From positions 1 through 18,325 of the forward strand of contig CALNBW010000159.1 of NCBI GenBank assembly GCA_937874815.1: a DNA stretch of 18,325 bases, written 5' to 3'. Source of the stretch: an uncultured Bacillota bacterium (lineage in GTDB: Bacteria; Bacillota; UBA994; UBA5500). Shown in pieces: positions 1 through 7,515 of the stretch; position 1 is the stretch's first letter, and every line of letters begins with the position of its first letter. The position numbers and the translations under genes were made by a program. Under the pieces are notes generated by a model. The model saw nothing but the letters and a program-made list of their open reading frames with translations. It made no database searches and was not told where the DNA came from.

Positions 1-156
1 AGCCCTTACTAGCCTGTAAAACGTTGCACTCACGCTACGGTAGAAGGCCGATGGGGTCCTGCGTAGGCACGATTGGCGCTAGCCTGTGCCCAGTAGTACC
101 CCTCGGCCCCGGAGCTGTTTGCGCCGGCCCCTTTGTTTGTCCAGCAGCCCATGCCC
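1..156. other. Unassigned flank downstream of purC
   Basis: This stretch follows the purC stop codon. The minus strand carries a 40-codon open frame (ATG at 152, TGA at 30-32) beginning MGCWTNKGAG and rich in Gly, Ala and Ser. It has no convincing Shine-Dalgarno sequence (only AGTAGGGGC just before the ATG), and I recognise no family. One plus-strand frame is also open over most of this stretch, so the minus frame being open is weak evidence. No clear terminator hairpin was seen after purC. It could be a small protein, a decayed gene end or plain intergenic DNA; I cannot decide. Confidence 0.3.
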
Positions 157-843
157 CTACTCAGCCAGCATGATCTGTTCCAGCTGCAGTGGCTCGACAT
201 ACTCCTGGCCCCGATAAGCTCGCATATTACCACCAGAAATTTCGTCTATCAGGGCGATGTGCTTATCCTCTCCTACTCGGCCAAACTCGAGTTTGATGTC
301 GTAAAGCTCAAGGTCTTTCTTGGCCAGTTCTTCTTTTACGATAGCCCCAATCCGTCTGGTTAACTGGACCAGCGTCTGGTATTCATCTTTGGTCATGATA
401 CCCAGCATTTCTAAGGCCTTGTCAGTGATTAAGGGATCGTTTCTAGCGTCATCCTTTAGGGTAACTTCTACATAAGAATCGAGCAGATCGCCTTCGCGAC
501 AGTATTTCCCGTAGCGGCGATAGAAGCTACCAACTGCCCTGTATCTGAGAATAACTTCGACTCCTTCACCAAAGGCCTCCGCTGGCTTTACGGTCATAGT
601 GCCGTTTTCCATATCCGCATCCACGTAATGAGTGGGGATGCCCTCGTTGTTGATTCTTTCAAAGAAGAATTTCGTCAGCCTAAGGCACGACTTACCTACG
701 CCCGCGATTGTCAATCCGACCGTATTCGCGCCCGGGTCAAAGACTCCGTCAGCGCCGGTTACATCATCCTTGAACTTCAACAAGTAGTTCCCGTCGCCCT
801 TGTCATACACGTCTTTGGTTTTGCCCTTGTAAACTATTTTCAT
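157..843 (-). CDS. purC: Phosphoribosylaminoimidazole-succinocarboxamide synthase (SAICAR synthetase)
   Basis: Cytosolic enzyme of de novo purine synthesis that joins CAIR and L-aspartate using ATP to give SAICAR. The 228-residue product starts MKIVYKGKTKDVYD, the usual glycine-rich nucleotide-binding start of the family (GK-DVYD). Further on are RYRAVGSFYRRYG, the equivalent of the VRxxxxGS CAIR-binding segment, DIKLEFGR, and ALIDEISGGNMR near the C-terminus, where the family has LIDE followed by a substrate-binding loop. The start at 843 is chosen because GAGGAG lies 8-9 bases before that ATG; the longer frame to 873 has no ribosome binding site and would add ten non-family residues. Where the common form has an IPGKG-type loop, this protein reads GVFDPGANTVGLTIAGVGK, which I recall as typical of a PurC variant in anaerobic Firmicutes. 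No other pur gene is visible. It lies 63 bases behind the threonine-aldolase-like gene on the same strand. Confidence 0.93.
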   Translation of the reverse strand: MKIVYKGKTKDVYDKGDGNYLLKFKDDVTGADGVFDPGANTVGLTIAGVGKSCLRLTKFFFERINNEGIPTHYVDADMENGTMTVKPAEAFGEGVEVILRYRAVGSFYRRYGKYCREGDLLDSYVEVTLKDDARNDPLITDKALEMLGIMTKDEYQTLVQLTRRIGAIVKEELAKKDLELYDIKLEFGRVGEDKHIALIDEISGGNMRAYRGQEYVEPLQLEQIMLAE

Positions 844-879
844 GAGATCACTCCTCGTCAGCTCAGTAAACACGGTTCA

Positions 880-888
880 ATCATAGCA
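880..888 (-). promoter_or_regulatory. Possible extended -10 promoter for purC
   Basis: Reading the minus strand, TGC TATGAT gives an extended -10 box (TGn plus a 5/6 match to TATAAT) about 37 bases before the purC start. No good -35 is present at the usual distance. Read-through from the upstream gene is equally possible. Confidence 0.3.
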
Positions 889-906
889 TAACCTTATGAC
901 CGCGTA

Positions 907-1935
907 TCAAGCTCGGTACGACTGCAAAAACTCAATGAGTGCAACCACGCTTTCCTCTGTAGTTGCCCAGGAGGTAACCAGGCGGATAGCACTGTGCGTA
1001 GCATCAACTTCCGCCTGTACGGAGAACACAAATTGCTTGGCGAGCTGTTCTAGCAAGTCATTGGGCAAAATGGGGAAGAGCTGATTGGTGCAGGGCGGCG
1101 TATAAAAGGCATAGCCACAATCCTGTAGTGCTAGCGCAACTCGCTCCGCCATATGATTAGCATGCTCAGCGAGTTCAAAAAATAGGTTGTCTTGAAACAG
1201 GGCTTCGAACTGAATGCCGGTCACGAAGCCTTTGGCCATCAAGGCTCCCCGCTGCTTAATCAGGAAGCGGAAATCCGTTTTGAGGCCTTCCCGGCAAATC
1301 ACGAGCGCTTCTCCCAGCAAAGCCCCATTTTTTGTGCCACCTATATAGAACACGTCCACTAGGCGAGCAATCTCTGCCAGTCGCAGGTCATTCGCCTTGC
1401 AGGTGAGGGCAGCGCCCAGGCGGGCTCCATCTAAGAAGAGTAGCAGCCCTTGGGCGCGGCAGAGGTCGGAAATGGCGGTTAGCTCAGCTTTGGTATAGAT
1501 TGTTCCCAGCTCAGTAGAATTAGAGATACAGACCATCTTGGGTTGCACCATATGCTCATCGCTATGATGTTTCAGGGCGGCCTGAATAGCGGCAGGGGTG
1601 AGTTTGCCGTCTACGCCGGGCATGGCGACTACCTTATGCCCAGTAGCCTCAATCGCCCCCGTTTCGTGCACATTGATATGACCGGTCTCCGCGGCAATGA
1701 CGCACTGGTGCGGTCGCAGGAAGGCCGAAATCACTAGCAGGTTGGTTTGGGTGCCGCCGGGAATAAAGTGAATGTCTGCGTTCTCTCGTTCAATGAGCTT
1801 CTTAATGTGTTCCTTTGCTCGCTGGCTGTGTATGTCTTCGCCATAGCCAACATTCTGCTCCAGATTGGACTGCATCATCATCTGCAAAATGCGAGGGTGC
1901 GCTCCCTCGCTATAATCGTTCATAAAACTATACAT
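907..1935 (-). CDS. Threonine aldolase family PLP-dependent enzyme (low-specificity L-threonine aldolase-like)
   Basis: A fold-type I PLP enzyme of the beta-eliminating lyase/threonine aldolase group, 342 residues, close to the family's usual 335-350. Members cleave L-threonine or allo-threonine to glycine and acetaldehyde, and some act on related beta-hydroxy amino acids. Visible landmarks are NDYSEGAHPRIL at the N-terminus, FIPGGTQTN (58-65) for the PLP phosphate side, FLDGARLG (167-174) with the Asp that pairs with the pyridine nitrogen and an Arg typical of the family, and YIGGTKNGALLGEA with the expected Schiff-base lysine at residue 202. The ATG at 1935 is preceded by AAGGGATG at a slightly long spacing; an in-frame ATG at 1923 is an alternative. 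The gene runs toward purC, and the two may be co-transcribed, though no functional link is obvious. Substrate cannot be fixed from the sequence, so no symbol is given (ltaE-like). Confidence 0.85.
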   Translation of the reverse strand: MYSFMNDYSEGAHPRILQMMMQSNLEQNVGYGEDIHSQRAKEHIKKLIERENADIHFIPGGTQTNLLVISAFLRPHQCVIAAETGHINVHETGAIEATGHKVVAMPGVDGKLTPAAIQAALKHHSDEHMVQPKMVCISNSTELGTIYTKAELTAISDLCRAQGLLLFLDGARLGAALTCKANDLRLAEIARLVDVFYIGGTKNGALLGEALVICREGLKTDFRFLIKQRGALMAKGFVTGIQFEALFQDNLFFELAEHANHMAERVALALQDCGYAFYTPPCTNQLFPILPNDLLEQLAKQFVFSVQAEVDATHSAIRLVTSWATTEESVVALIEFLQSYRA

Positions 1936-1968
1936 GCTGCGATCATCCCTTCTAGATAACTTCGTCTG

Positions 1969-1997
1969 ATGCTAAGTAGTACTATGATATCTTTCAA
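1969..1997 (-). promoter_or_regulatory. Candidate promoter of the threonine-aldolase-like gene
   Basis: On the minus strand TTGAAA (1997-1992) and TAGCAT (1974-1969) are separated by 17 bases, 34 bases before the ATG at 1935. The -35 matches 5/6 and the -10 matches 4/6 of the sigma-A consensus. Confidence 0.45.
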
Positions 1998-2060
1998 CGC
2001 GTTAACCTATTTTCCTGTCAGGGATAGTAGCCTAGCATTAGTCTTACTTTAGCCCGCCGG

Positions 2061-2097
2061 AAATTATTGGCAGGCGAAAGGTCCGTCCCCTGTCCTG
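2061..2097 (-). repeat. REP-like repeat, copy 1 (divergent)
   Basis: Read on the minus strand it starts CAGGACAGGGGACGGACC and continues CTTTCGCCTGCC followed by an A/T-rich tail. It matches the other five copies in this window with a few changes (one G lost from the G-run, AGTTTT replaced by CCTTT). It lies in the divergent intergenic region just upstream of the MATE promoter, not at a gene end. Confidence 0.7.
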
Positions 2098-2130
2098 AAG
2101 GCGTGGCCCTTATAAATTGCAATTTACACA

Positions 2131-2159
2131 TTGACATTGTAAAGGCTATCTTATATATT
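2131..2159 (+). promoter_or_regulatory. Sigma-A-type promoter of the first MATE gene
   Basis: TTGACA at 2131-2136 is a perfect -35 box, and TATATT at 2154-2159 is a 5/6 -10 box with the ideal 17-base spacer. The start codon follows at 2191, leaving a short leader with a GAGGGGAG ribosome binding site. Confidence 0.8.
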
Positions 2160-2190
2160 TATTGTGATGGATTGAGGGGAGTGCATTTCT

Positions 2191-3588
2191 ATGAAACGGG
2201 ATCTGACCCAGGGTAGCGTTACTGGCAACCTAGTAGCCACGGCCATTCCCATTATGCTGGGTTCTATGGCCCAGATGCTGTATGAGTTGGTCGACATGGC
2301 CTGGGTGGGGCAGCTTTCCGCCAGCTCTGTGGCCGCCGTCACCATTTTTACTACCATCTATTTCATGACCTTTGTTCTGAATAACATTGTCGGTAATAGC
2401 TCGGTGTCGCTCATTTCGCAGAGCTTCGGCTCCAAAGACCACGAGAGAACAGAGCGGGTGGTAGAGCAGACTCTGGTTTTCAAGGCACTCCTGGCTGTCG
2501 TGGCCAGTGTGATAACATTGCCTTTACTGCCTTACCTACTACGCTTATTCACGGACGACGCAGTCGTTCTGAACGAGGCCCTGGCCTATGGGCAATTGCG
2601 CATAATCATGTTGCCGGTCATGTTCAGCTCGCTGACTGTAGCCACCGCCTTACGCTGCGTTGGCGACTCCAAACGGGCCATGCAGATTATGTTTGTCTCC
2701 GCCGGACTCAACGTGGTGCTGGACCCGCTGTTGATTTTCGAGCAAGTACCTCTGCTAGGAATCCCGGGCATGGGGTTAGGGATCTTTGGCGCAGCTTTGG
2801 CCACGGAGATTTCAGCCGCCCTCGCCTTTATCTTTGGTGCTTGGATACTCTTCTCCGGCAAATCCCAAGTGCAACCGAAGCTGCACGGCTTACTGCGTCT
2901 GGATTGGGAAATTGACTGGCAGCTATTGAAGATTGGCTTGCCGCTAAGCTTGGAATCGTTGCTCCGTAGCGTGGGCGATGTCCTGGTTTTGCGCCTTGTG
3001 TCTGGCTTTGGCACCATTGCGCTGGCGGCCATGGGAATAGTACAGCGCCTGGTTGGTTTCTTGTTTGTTCCCCTGAATGGCCTCATGTCTGGCGGCAGCA
3101 CTATTGTGGGGCAGAATCTAGGGGCGCAAGACGTCGGTCGGGCCGAGCAGACTGCTAAAGCGGCAGCTTGGTTGGGGCTGGGGAGCATGACCGCGCTTTC
3201 CCTTTTGGTTGTACTCCTACAAACGCAGATTTTCCGGTTGTTCACGGCCGACCCAGCTGTAATTGACATGGGCCGCAGCGCCCTCATCGCCTTGCTGCCG
3301 ATGTTGGTAATTGCTGGCTTTACCCTTGGACTTGCCGCTGCCTTAGCTGGCGCGGGGTATAACATGCCGTTCCTAGTCTCTGGTATTGTGGCCCGTTGGG
3401 TAGTGCAGATACCATTCCTGCTAGTGACGGTGAAATTGCTGCACTTACCTTTCATCTATGCTGCCTTTAGCTTCACAGTCTCCGAGCTTGCCGGTAGCTG
3501 CATCATCGTTGCTGCCTATCTGCGGGGGCGTTGGCGCACCTGGCGGGTCATAAAATCTGAACCAGCTGCCGAGCCGGCAACAGCCTAA
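2191..3588 (+). CDS. MATE family efflux transporter (first copy)
   Basis: A 465-residue polytopic inner-membrane protein of the multidrug and toxic compound extrusion family, which exports cationic drugs or metabolites using a Na+ or H+ gradient. It begins with a short cytoplasmic stretch (DLTQGSVTGNL) followed by the first family helix (ATAIPIMLGSMAQMLYELVD). The frame then shows about twelve hydrophobic segments arranged as two related halves, the second beginning around LLKIGLPLSLESLLRSVGDV (residue ~250). Segments such as VDMAWVGQL in helix 1 and AALRCVGDSK/AALAGAGYN at the ends of equivalent half-repeats are typical MATE landmarks. Length is normal (450-480). The ATG has GAGGGGAG about 10 bases upstream and a strong promoter just before it. 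It stands alone between a divergent gene and a convergent one, and its substrate cannot be inferred. It differs clearly in sequence from the second MATE protein in this window. Confidence 0.92.
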   Translation: MKRDLTQGSVTGNLVATAIPIMLGSMAQMLYELVDMAWVGQLSASSVAAVTIFTTIYFMTFVLNNIVGNSSVSLISQSFGSKDHERTERVVEQTLVFKALLAVVASVITLPLLPYLLRLFTDDAVVLNEALAYGQLRIIMLPVMFSSLTVATALRCVGDSKRAMQIMFVSAGLNVVLDPLLIFEQVPLLGIPGMGLGIFGAALATEISAALAFIFGAWILFSGKSQVQPKLHGLLRLDWEIDWQLLKIGLPLSLESLLRSVGDVLVLRLVSGFGTIALAAMGIVQRLVGFLFVPLNGLMSGGSTIVGQNLGAQDVGRAEQTAKAAAWLGLGSMTALSLLVVLLQTQIFRLFTADPAVIDMGRSALIALLPMLVIAGFTLGLAAALAGAGYNMPFLVSGIVARWVVQIPFLLVTVKLLHLPFIYAAFSFTVSELAGSCIIVAAYLRGRWRTWRVIKSEPAAEPATA

Positions 3589-3669
3589 GAGTGCCGCGCT
3601 GCTGCGCTTAATGAACTAACTTATAGGTCTTGCGTAGGGGGCCCGCTGGCCGCCCATAGGCCAGACAGA

Positions 3670-3708
3670 AAAAGGGAGTGCTGCAAACCATTGCAGGCAC
3701 TCCCTTTT
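3670..3708. terminator. Bidirectional intrinsic terminator
   Basis: A 17-bp stem (3670-3686 with 3691-3708, one bulged G at 3697) closed by the ACCA tetraloop. It begins with A-runs and ends with TTTT, so it can act in both directions between the convergent MATE gene and the FMN-binding protein gene. Confidence 0.9.
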
Positions 3709-3723
3709 AGTGTTAGTAATTGC

Positions 3724-4830
3724 TTAACGCTCCGGCGCAGCTTCTAAGGCATCAGTAACGGCTTCAATCAGACCTTTACTGGTATAGCTGGCACCGCTAA
3801 CTGCATCGACCTTCACGCTCTGTTTCTCAATGATCGCGGCTGGAATCAGCTCAAAGGCAGGATCACTCACGTAATCCGTCTCTTTGTGCGACAAAACCGT
3901 AATTTTGGTAACGGCACCATTGGCGACTTCAACTCGCACTTTGAGCTCACCGCCAAAACCTTGGCCAATTCCTTCGTAGGTGCCATCGGCAATCTTGTCG
4001 AATTTCAAACTCGTGTCTGGAATAGCGGCACGCACGGCTTCCATGATACCTTTGCTAGACAGGGTAGCGCCAGTGGTGGCATCAACTTTCCAATGCTGTT
4101 TTTCCACAATGCGCGGCGGGACCTCTTTCACTGCGTCGGTGTATACCTCCGGTGTGTCCTCGATGGAGACAACCTCCACAGCAGTTATCTTCCCACCTTG
4201 AACAGTCACTTTCACCTTAATATCACTCTTGAAGCCAGGAGCAGTACCCTCGTAGACCCCATCCTTTACTTTGGCCAGATCCCAATTATCCTCGGGGTCA
4301 AGCTTTAGCACATGGGTTTTGTAGAGCTCCAGGGCATTACTGACGCTCGATAACACTCCCCGGGAAGAAACAGTGGCCCCAGTGATCATGTCAACGTTCT
4401 TGCCAGCGATAAGTTGCTCGTCATGGGCCCGACCGTTGAACTGCTGCAAGAATTTTGGCTCCAAGGCGCGGGTGCCAATACCAATGGTTTCGCCATGCTC
4501 AACCACTTCAACACCGCCGATTTTGCCGCTCTCGTCAACAGCCACTAACAGGCGCATTTCCCCACTGTAGCCTTTGGCTGTACCTTCTAAGATAGCACCG
4601 ACAACAGCTTCGCCGCGGTATCCTAGATAGTAAACGCCACCATCCTCTGGTTCGATCTTTTCAAAACGCTCGGCTGCGGGAACCAGTGCCTGCAGCTTGC
4701 TCATCAATGCTTTTTCTTGCCTTTCAACAATTATATCTCCCGTAACAGCATGGACAACAGCCAATGATGCGCCAGCAATTGCACAAACAAGACCCAAAAT
4801 GGCTCCCAACTTGACTATTTCTCGCATCAT
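3724..4830 (-). CDS. Membrane-anchored protein with three FMN-binding domains (RnfG/NqrC-like N-terminal module)
   Basis: A 368-residue predicted redox protein. Residues 8-30 form one hydrophobic helix (GAILGLVCAIAGASLAVVHA) that should anchor it, with the rest outside the cytoplasmic membrane. Three FMN_bind-type modules follow, each ending in an attachment-like motif: TGATVSS (150-156), TGATLSS (253-259) and SGASYTS (345-351). In RnfG and NqrC a Thr/Ser in this SGA(T/S)xS-type motif carries FMN by a phosphoester bond made by ApbE; here covalent attachment is inferred. The first module (35-170, with GVYYLGYRGEAVVG and IGIGTRALEPKFL) resembles RnfG, but no rnf, nqr or apbE gene is next to it. 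The start at 4830 is preferred because GGGAGGAG sits 5 bases before that ATG; the upstream ATG at 4851 lacks a site. It may be an electron-transfer protein for an extracytoplasmic reductase. Confidence 0.86.
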   Translation of the reverse strand: MMREIVKLGAILGLVCAIAGASLAVVHAVTGDIIVERQEKALMSKLQALVPAAERFEKIEPEDGGVYYLGYRGEAVVGAILEGTAKGYSGEMRLLVAVDESGKIGGVEVVEHGETIGIGTRALEPKFLQQFNGRAHDEQLIAGKNVDMITGATVSSRGVLSSVSNALELYKTHVLKLDPEDNWDLAKVKDGVYEGTAPGFKSDIKVKVTVQGGKITAVEVVSIEDTPEVYTDAVKEVPPRIVEKQHWKVDATTGATLSSKGIMEAVRAAIPDTSLKFDKIADGTYEGIGQGFGGELKVRVEVANGAVTKITVLSHKETDYVSDPAFELIPAAIIEKQSVKVDAVSGASYTSKGLIEAVTDALEAAPER

Positions 4831-4880
4831 TCTCTCCTCCCTTACTTGCATATCGCGCGGTCAGTGCGTCTGCTCTCTCT

Positions 4881-4910
4881 AGTTTACTGCAGTTCATCAT
4901 GCTTTTGCAA
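4881..4910 (-). promoter_or_regulatory. Weak candidate promoter for the FMN-binding protein gene
   Basis: On the minus strand TTGCAA (4910-4905) and TAAACT (4886-4881) are 18 bases apart, each 4/6 to consensus, 51 bases before the start at 4830. The remaining sequence between this gene and the divergent cyclase gene (4911-5015) shows nothing else I can name. Confidence 0.3.
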
Positions 4911-5015
4911 TGTATGGTTGCATTTATCCTAACTGCGATCAGCAATTATCATCGTCCCCTGGTAAACCCACTTGCACGAGGATAGTTATATTCCAGCCGA
5001 ATGTTTTACTGAACA

Positions 5016-5044
5016 CTGAAAACATATCCGCAGTAGGATATAAT
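5016..5044 (+). promoter_or_regulatory. Candidate promoter of the diguanylate cyclase gene
   Basis: A perfect TATAAT (5039-5044) with CTGAAA (5016-5021, 4/6) 17 bases upstream. It would leave a leader of about 135 bases before the start at 5185. I looked in that leader for a GEMM-type c-di-GMP riboswitch core and saw none. A second TTGACA lies at 5142-5147 but has no -10 at the correct distance. Confidence 0.5.
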
Positions 5045-5184
5045 AGGGGTACAGATGAATGTTCGCATTGCTAATTTTTGTGCTGTTTCTTGCTAGCTAT
5101 TACTAGACAAGATGGCCAACTATAACCTAAGTGCTGTGACGTTGACATTGTTCGTTCATATCTTGGTTGATTGGGGGTATCATT

Positions 5185-7386
5185 TTGCCTTTAACTACTA
5201 CTCCGTCAAGAGCCAGAGTAGCGGCAATAGAGGTCTATGCAGAAATAGATCATTTGAATGAGCAAGCTGCTAGCCTGGAAAGGGTATCGCCGTCCCAGAT
5301 GCTGAAAAAGGCCCAGCAGGCCCATCAGCTTGCAACAACAGCGGGTTACGCCAAGGGAATTGCCCGCAGCCTGGCGCAAATGGGGAAGGCCCATGTGCGT
5401 TTGGGTAACCTGGTGGAGGCAGACCAATTCCTGGCGCAAGCCCAGGCAAGCGAAGTTGGGGACCCGCAGTTGCAGGGAGAAATCTTCAGTAACCGGGGCA
5501 TCAATTACATCTACTCGAGAGTATACGACAAAGCCTTTGCTGCTTTCCATCAGGGCCTTGACTTGGCCAGAAATAGTGGCAATCAGGTACTAGAAGCGCA
5601 ACTTCTGAACAATATTGGAGAGATTTATCGCGAACATAAAGATTTTGCCACGGCCATTGCTTATTACAATCAAAGCCTGGAAGCGCAGCGAACACTACCA
5701 GACTTTAAGCGTAAATCGGTTCCCGTGGCCAATCTAAGCACCGTTTATCTGGAGATGAATGACCTGGATAATGCCGAGCTTTATGCTAGGCAGGCCCTCG
5801 ACGTAGCGCGGGAGCAGAACGATCAGATGATAGAATCGGCTTGCTTGCAGCAGCTTGGTATTATCGCTAAGCGACGGGGTCAGCAAGAGCAGGCAATAGA
5901 GTATTTAGAAGCAAGCCTAGAGATTTATCGCAGTACCAAGGAAACTATTCATACTACCGAGGTACTGCTTGCTTTCCACGAGTTGTATTTTGATGCTGGA
6001 AATGTTGAGCTCTCCCTACAGTATCTGGAGAGAGCGCTGCATCTAGCAGAAGAAGCTGATTCACTCGCGTTGCGCGTAGATATTTATACAGAGATGGCCA
6101 GGGTATATGAGTACATAGGGGATATGCAGAAGGCCTTATTCTATTACAAACAATACCAGGCCACGATGGTAGCGATAGATAAAGCAGAGCGGGAGCAGCG
6201 TCTACGCGCCATCGACATGCAGATAGCGGCCGACGAGTCTTTTCGGGAAAAGGAAGCCTATCGCTTGCTGAATGAGGAATTGGACCGCAGAGCTAAAGAT
6301 CTGGAAGAGGAGATTCTAACGCGACAAGCAATCAGCGATATTGGTAGAAGCATTACCGCAACACTAGATTTACAGCATATTTTTGATCTGGTCTATCGGC
6401 GCATGCAACAGGTGATGCCGGCCGATTGCTTTGGCATAGGGTTATACGATGCCACTACCAATGCAATTGAGTATCTATACTTAATGGAAGATGACAACCC
6501 GGTGGAAGGGTATAGCACTAGTTTGGAAAACACCAGTAGCTTCGCGGTCACGTGTTACCAGCAAAGGCAAGGTATGCTGATCAACTCCTATGACGAAATC
6601 ATCTCCGTCTTCGCTGATATTACTCCGCGTAGAGAGCCGTCGATGGCAGCCATCATGTTCCAGCCCCTAATGGTAAAAGGCGAGAGTATCGGTGTTGTCA
6701 CTGTGCAGAGCCGTACGGAGCGGGTCTATGGCCAAAAGACACTGGACGTGCTGGGTATGCTGGCCTCGTATTTATCCATTGCCATTCTGAATGCCCGTAG
6801 ATCAGAAAAACTACAGGAGGAAATACAGCAGCGCCAGCAGGTGGAGCAGCAGTTGCGGCAGTTAAATCGAGAACTAGCGCGCCTCTCCAATCGGGATGGC
6901 CTCACTAACGTGGCCAATCGGCGCTACTTCGACCAGACCCTGCAGCATGTCTGGCATAGAGCTTTGCGCCAACAGCTATACGTGTCGTTGTTGCTGATAG
7001 ATGTGGATTTCCTGAAGAAATATAATGATCTGCATGGGCATTTGTCTGGGGACGATGTGATTAGGGGAATTGCACAGGCCCTGGAGCAAAGCGTCAAGCG
7101 CAGCACCGATCTGGTTGCTCGCTATGGTGGCGATGAATTTGTCGTATTGCTAAATGATACCGATACCACGGCGGCAGTCGCGGTAGCGGAGACCATTCAG
7201 CGCAACGTGGCCGCTTGCTGTAGCACGTTGCCCCAGCTAGAGCGGTCAACGCCCTTAACGGTTTCCATCGGGCTGGCGACAATGATGCCCGATGCCAACA
7301 GCCATTCGCGTGATCTGATCGCTCGCAGCGACCTCGCCCTCTACCAAGCCAAGCAGGCCGGCCGCAACTGCATCCGGGTCTACTAG
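5185..7386 (+). CDS. TPR-GAF-GGDEF diguanylate cyclase
   Basis: A soluble, 733-residue signalling enzyme predicted to make cyclic di-GMP from two GTP. Residues ~10-340 are a run of tetratricopeptide-like helical pairs (for example LLNNIGEIYREHKDFATAIAY and MARVYEYIGDMQKALFYY). A charged coiled-coil linker (~340-380) follows, then a GAF domain (~380-540), a second short coiled coil (RRSEKLQEEIQQRQQVEQQL) and the GGDEF domain (567-733). The active site RYGGDEF is intact (GGDEF at 648-652), and RSTD at 639-642 forms the product-inhibition I-site (RxxD five residues before GGDEF). No membrane segment or EAL domain is present. The start is uncertain: TTG at 5185 has GGGGG seven bases upstream, while the TTG at 5167 has no ribosome binding site and the first in-frame ATG is well inside the first repeat. 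The TAG stop is part of a REP-like repeat. The ligand sensed by TPR/GAF is unknown. Confidence 0.9.
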   Translation: MPLTTTPSRARVAAIEVYAEIDHLNEQAASLERVSPSQMLKKAQQAHQLATTAGYAKGIARSLAQMGKAHVRLGNLVEADQFLAQAQASEVGDPQLQGEIFSNRGINYIYSRVYDKAFAAFHQGLDLARNSGNQVLEAQLLNNIGEIYREHKDFATAIAYYNQSLEAQRTLPDFKRKSVPVANLSTVYLEMNDLDNAELYARQALDVAREQNDQMIESACLQQLGIIAKRRGQQEQAIEYLEASLEIYRSTKETIHTTEVLLAFHELYFDAGNVELSLQYLERALHLAEEADSLALRVDIYTEMARVYEYIGDMQKALFYYKQYQATMVAIDKAEREQRLRAIDMQIAADESFREKEAYRLLNEELDRRAKDLEEEILTRQAISDIGRSITATLDLQHIFDLVYRRMQQVMPADCFGIGLYDATTNAIEYLYLMEDDNPVEGYSTSLENTSSFAVTCYQQRQGMLINSYDEIISVFADITPRREPSMAAIMFQPLMVKGESIGVVTVQSRTERVYGQKTLDVLGMLASYLSIAILNARRSEKLQEEIQQRQQVEQQLRQLNRELARLSNRDGLTNVANRRYFDQTLQHVWHRALRQQLYVSLLLIDVDFLKKYNDLHGHLSGDDVIRGIAQALEQSVKRSTDLVARYGGDEFVVLLNDTDTTAAVAVAETIQRNVAACCSTLPQLERSTPLTVSIGLATMMPDANSHSRDLIARSDLALYQAKQAGRNCIRVY

Positions 7387-7420
7387 GACAGGGGGACGGA
7401 GTTTTGGCCTGCAAAATATT
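7383..7420 (+). repeat. REP-like repeat, copy 2, overlapping the cyclase stop codon
   Basis: It starts CTAGGACAGGGGGACGGAG, then TTTTGGCCTGCAAAATATT. The TAG of the leading CTAG is the stop codon of the diguanylate cyclase gene. CAGG near the start can pair with CCTG near the end to form a short hairpin. Confidence 0.85.
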
Positions 7421-7440
7421 CCCATCCATCCAGGAAGGTA

Positions 7441-7472
7441 AAAACCCGGCCGCGGGTTGCGGACCGGGTTTT
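7441..7472. terminator. Terminator between convergent cyclase and MATE genes
   Basis: Stem AAAACCCGGCCGC (7441-7453) with GCGG-A-CCGGGTTTT (7459-7472), one bulged A, loop GGGTT, followed by more T on the plus strand. It serves the cyclase gene and, through the A-run read on the other strand, probably the convergent MATE gene as well. Confidence 0.85.
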
Positions 7473-7515
7473 TGTTGGTTTTCTTAAGGCCTTTTGTCGC
7501 TTCTCTTGGCAGCTG

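Noticed and set aside
2586..3455. A 289-codon open frame on the minus strand inside the first MATE gene
   Set aside because: It is antisense to a clearly coding membrane protein, has low-complexity basic composition and no ribosome binding site; it is a reading-frame shadow.
5045..5184. A c-di-GMP riboswitch in the cyclase leader
   Set aside because: No GEMM-I core or tetraloop-receptor pattern could be found by eye; the leader is A/T-rich without a stable fold.
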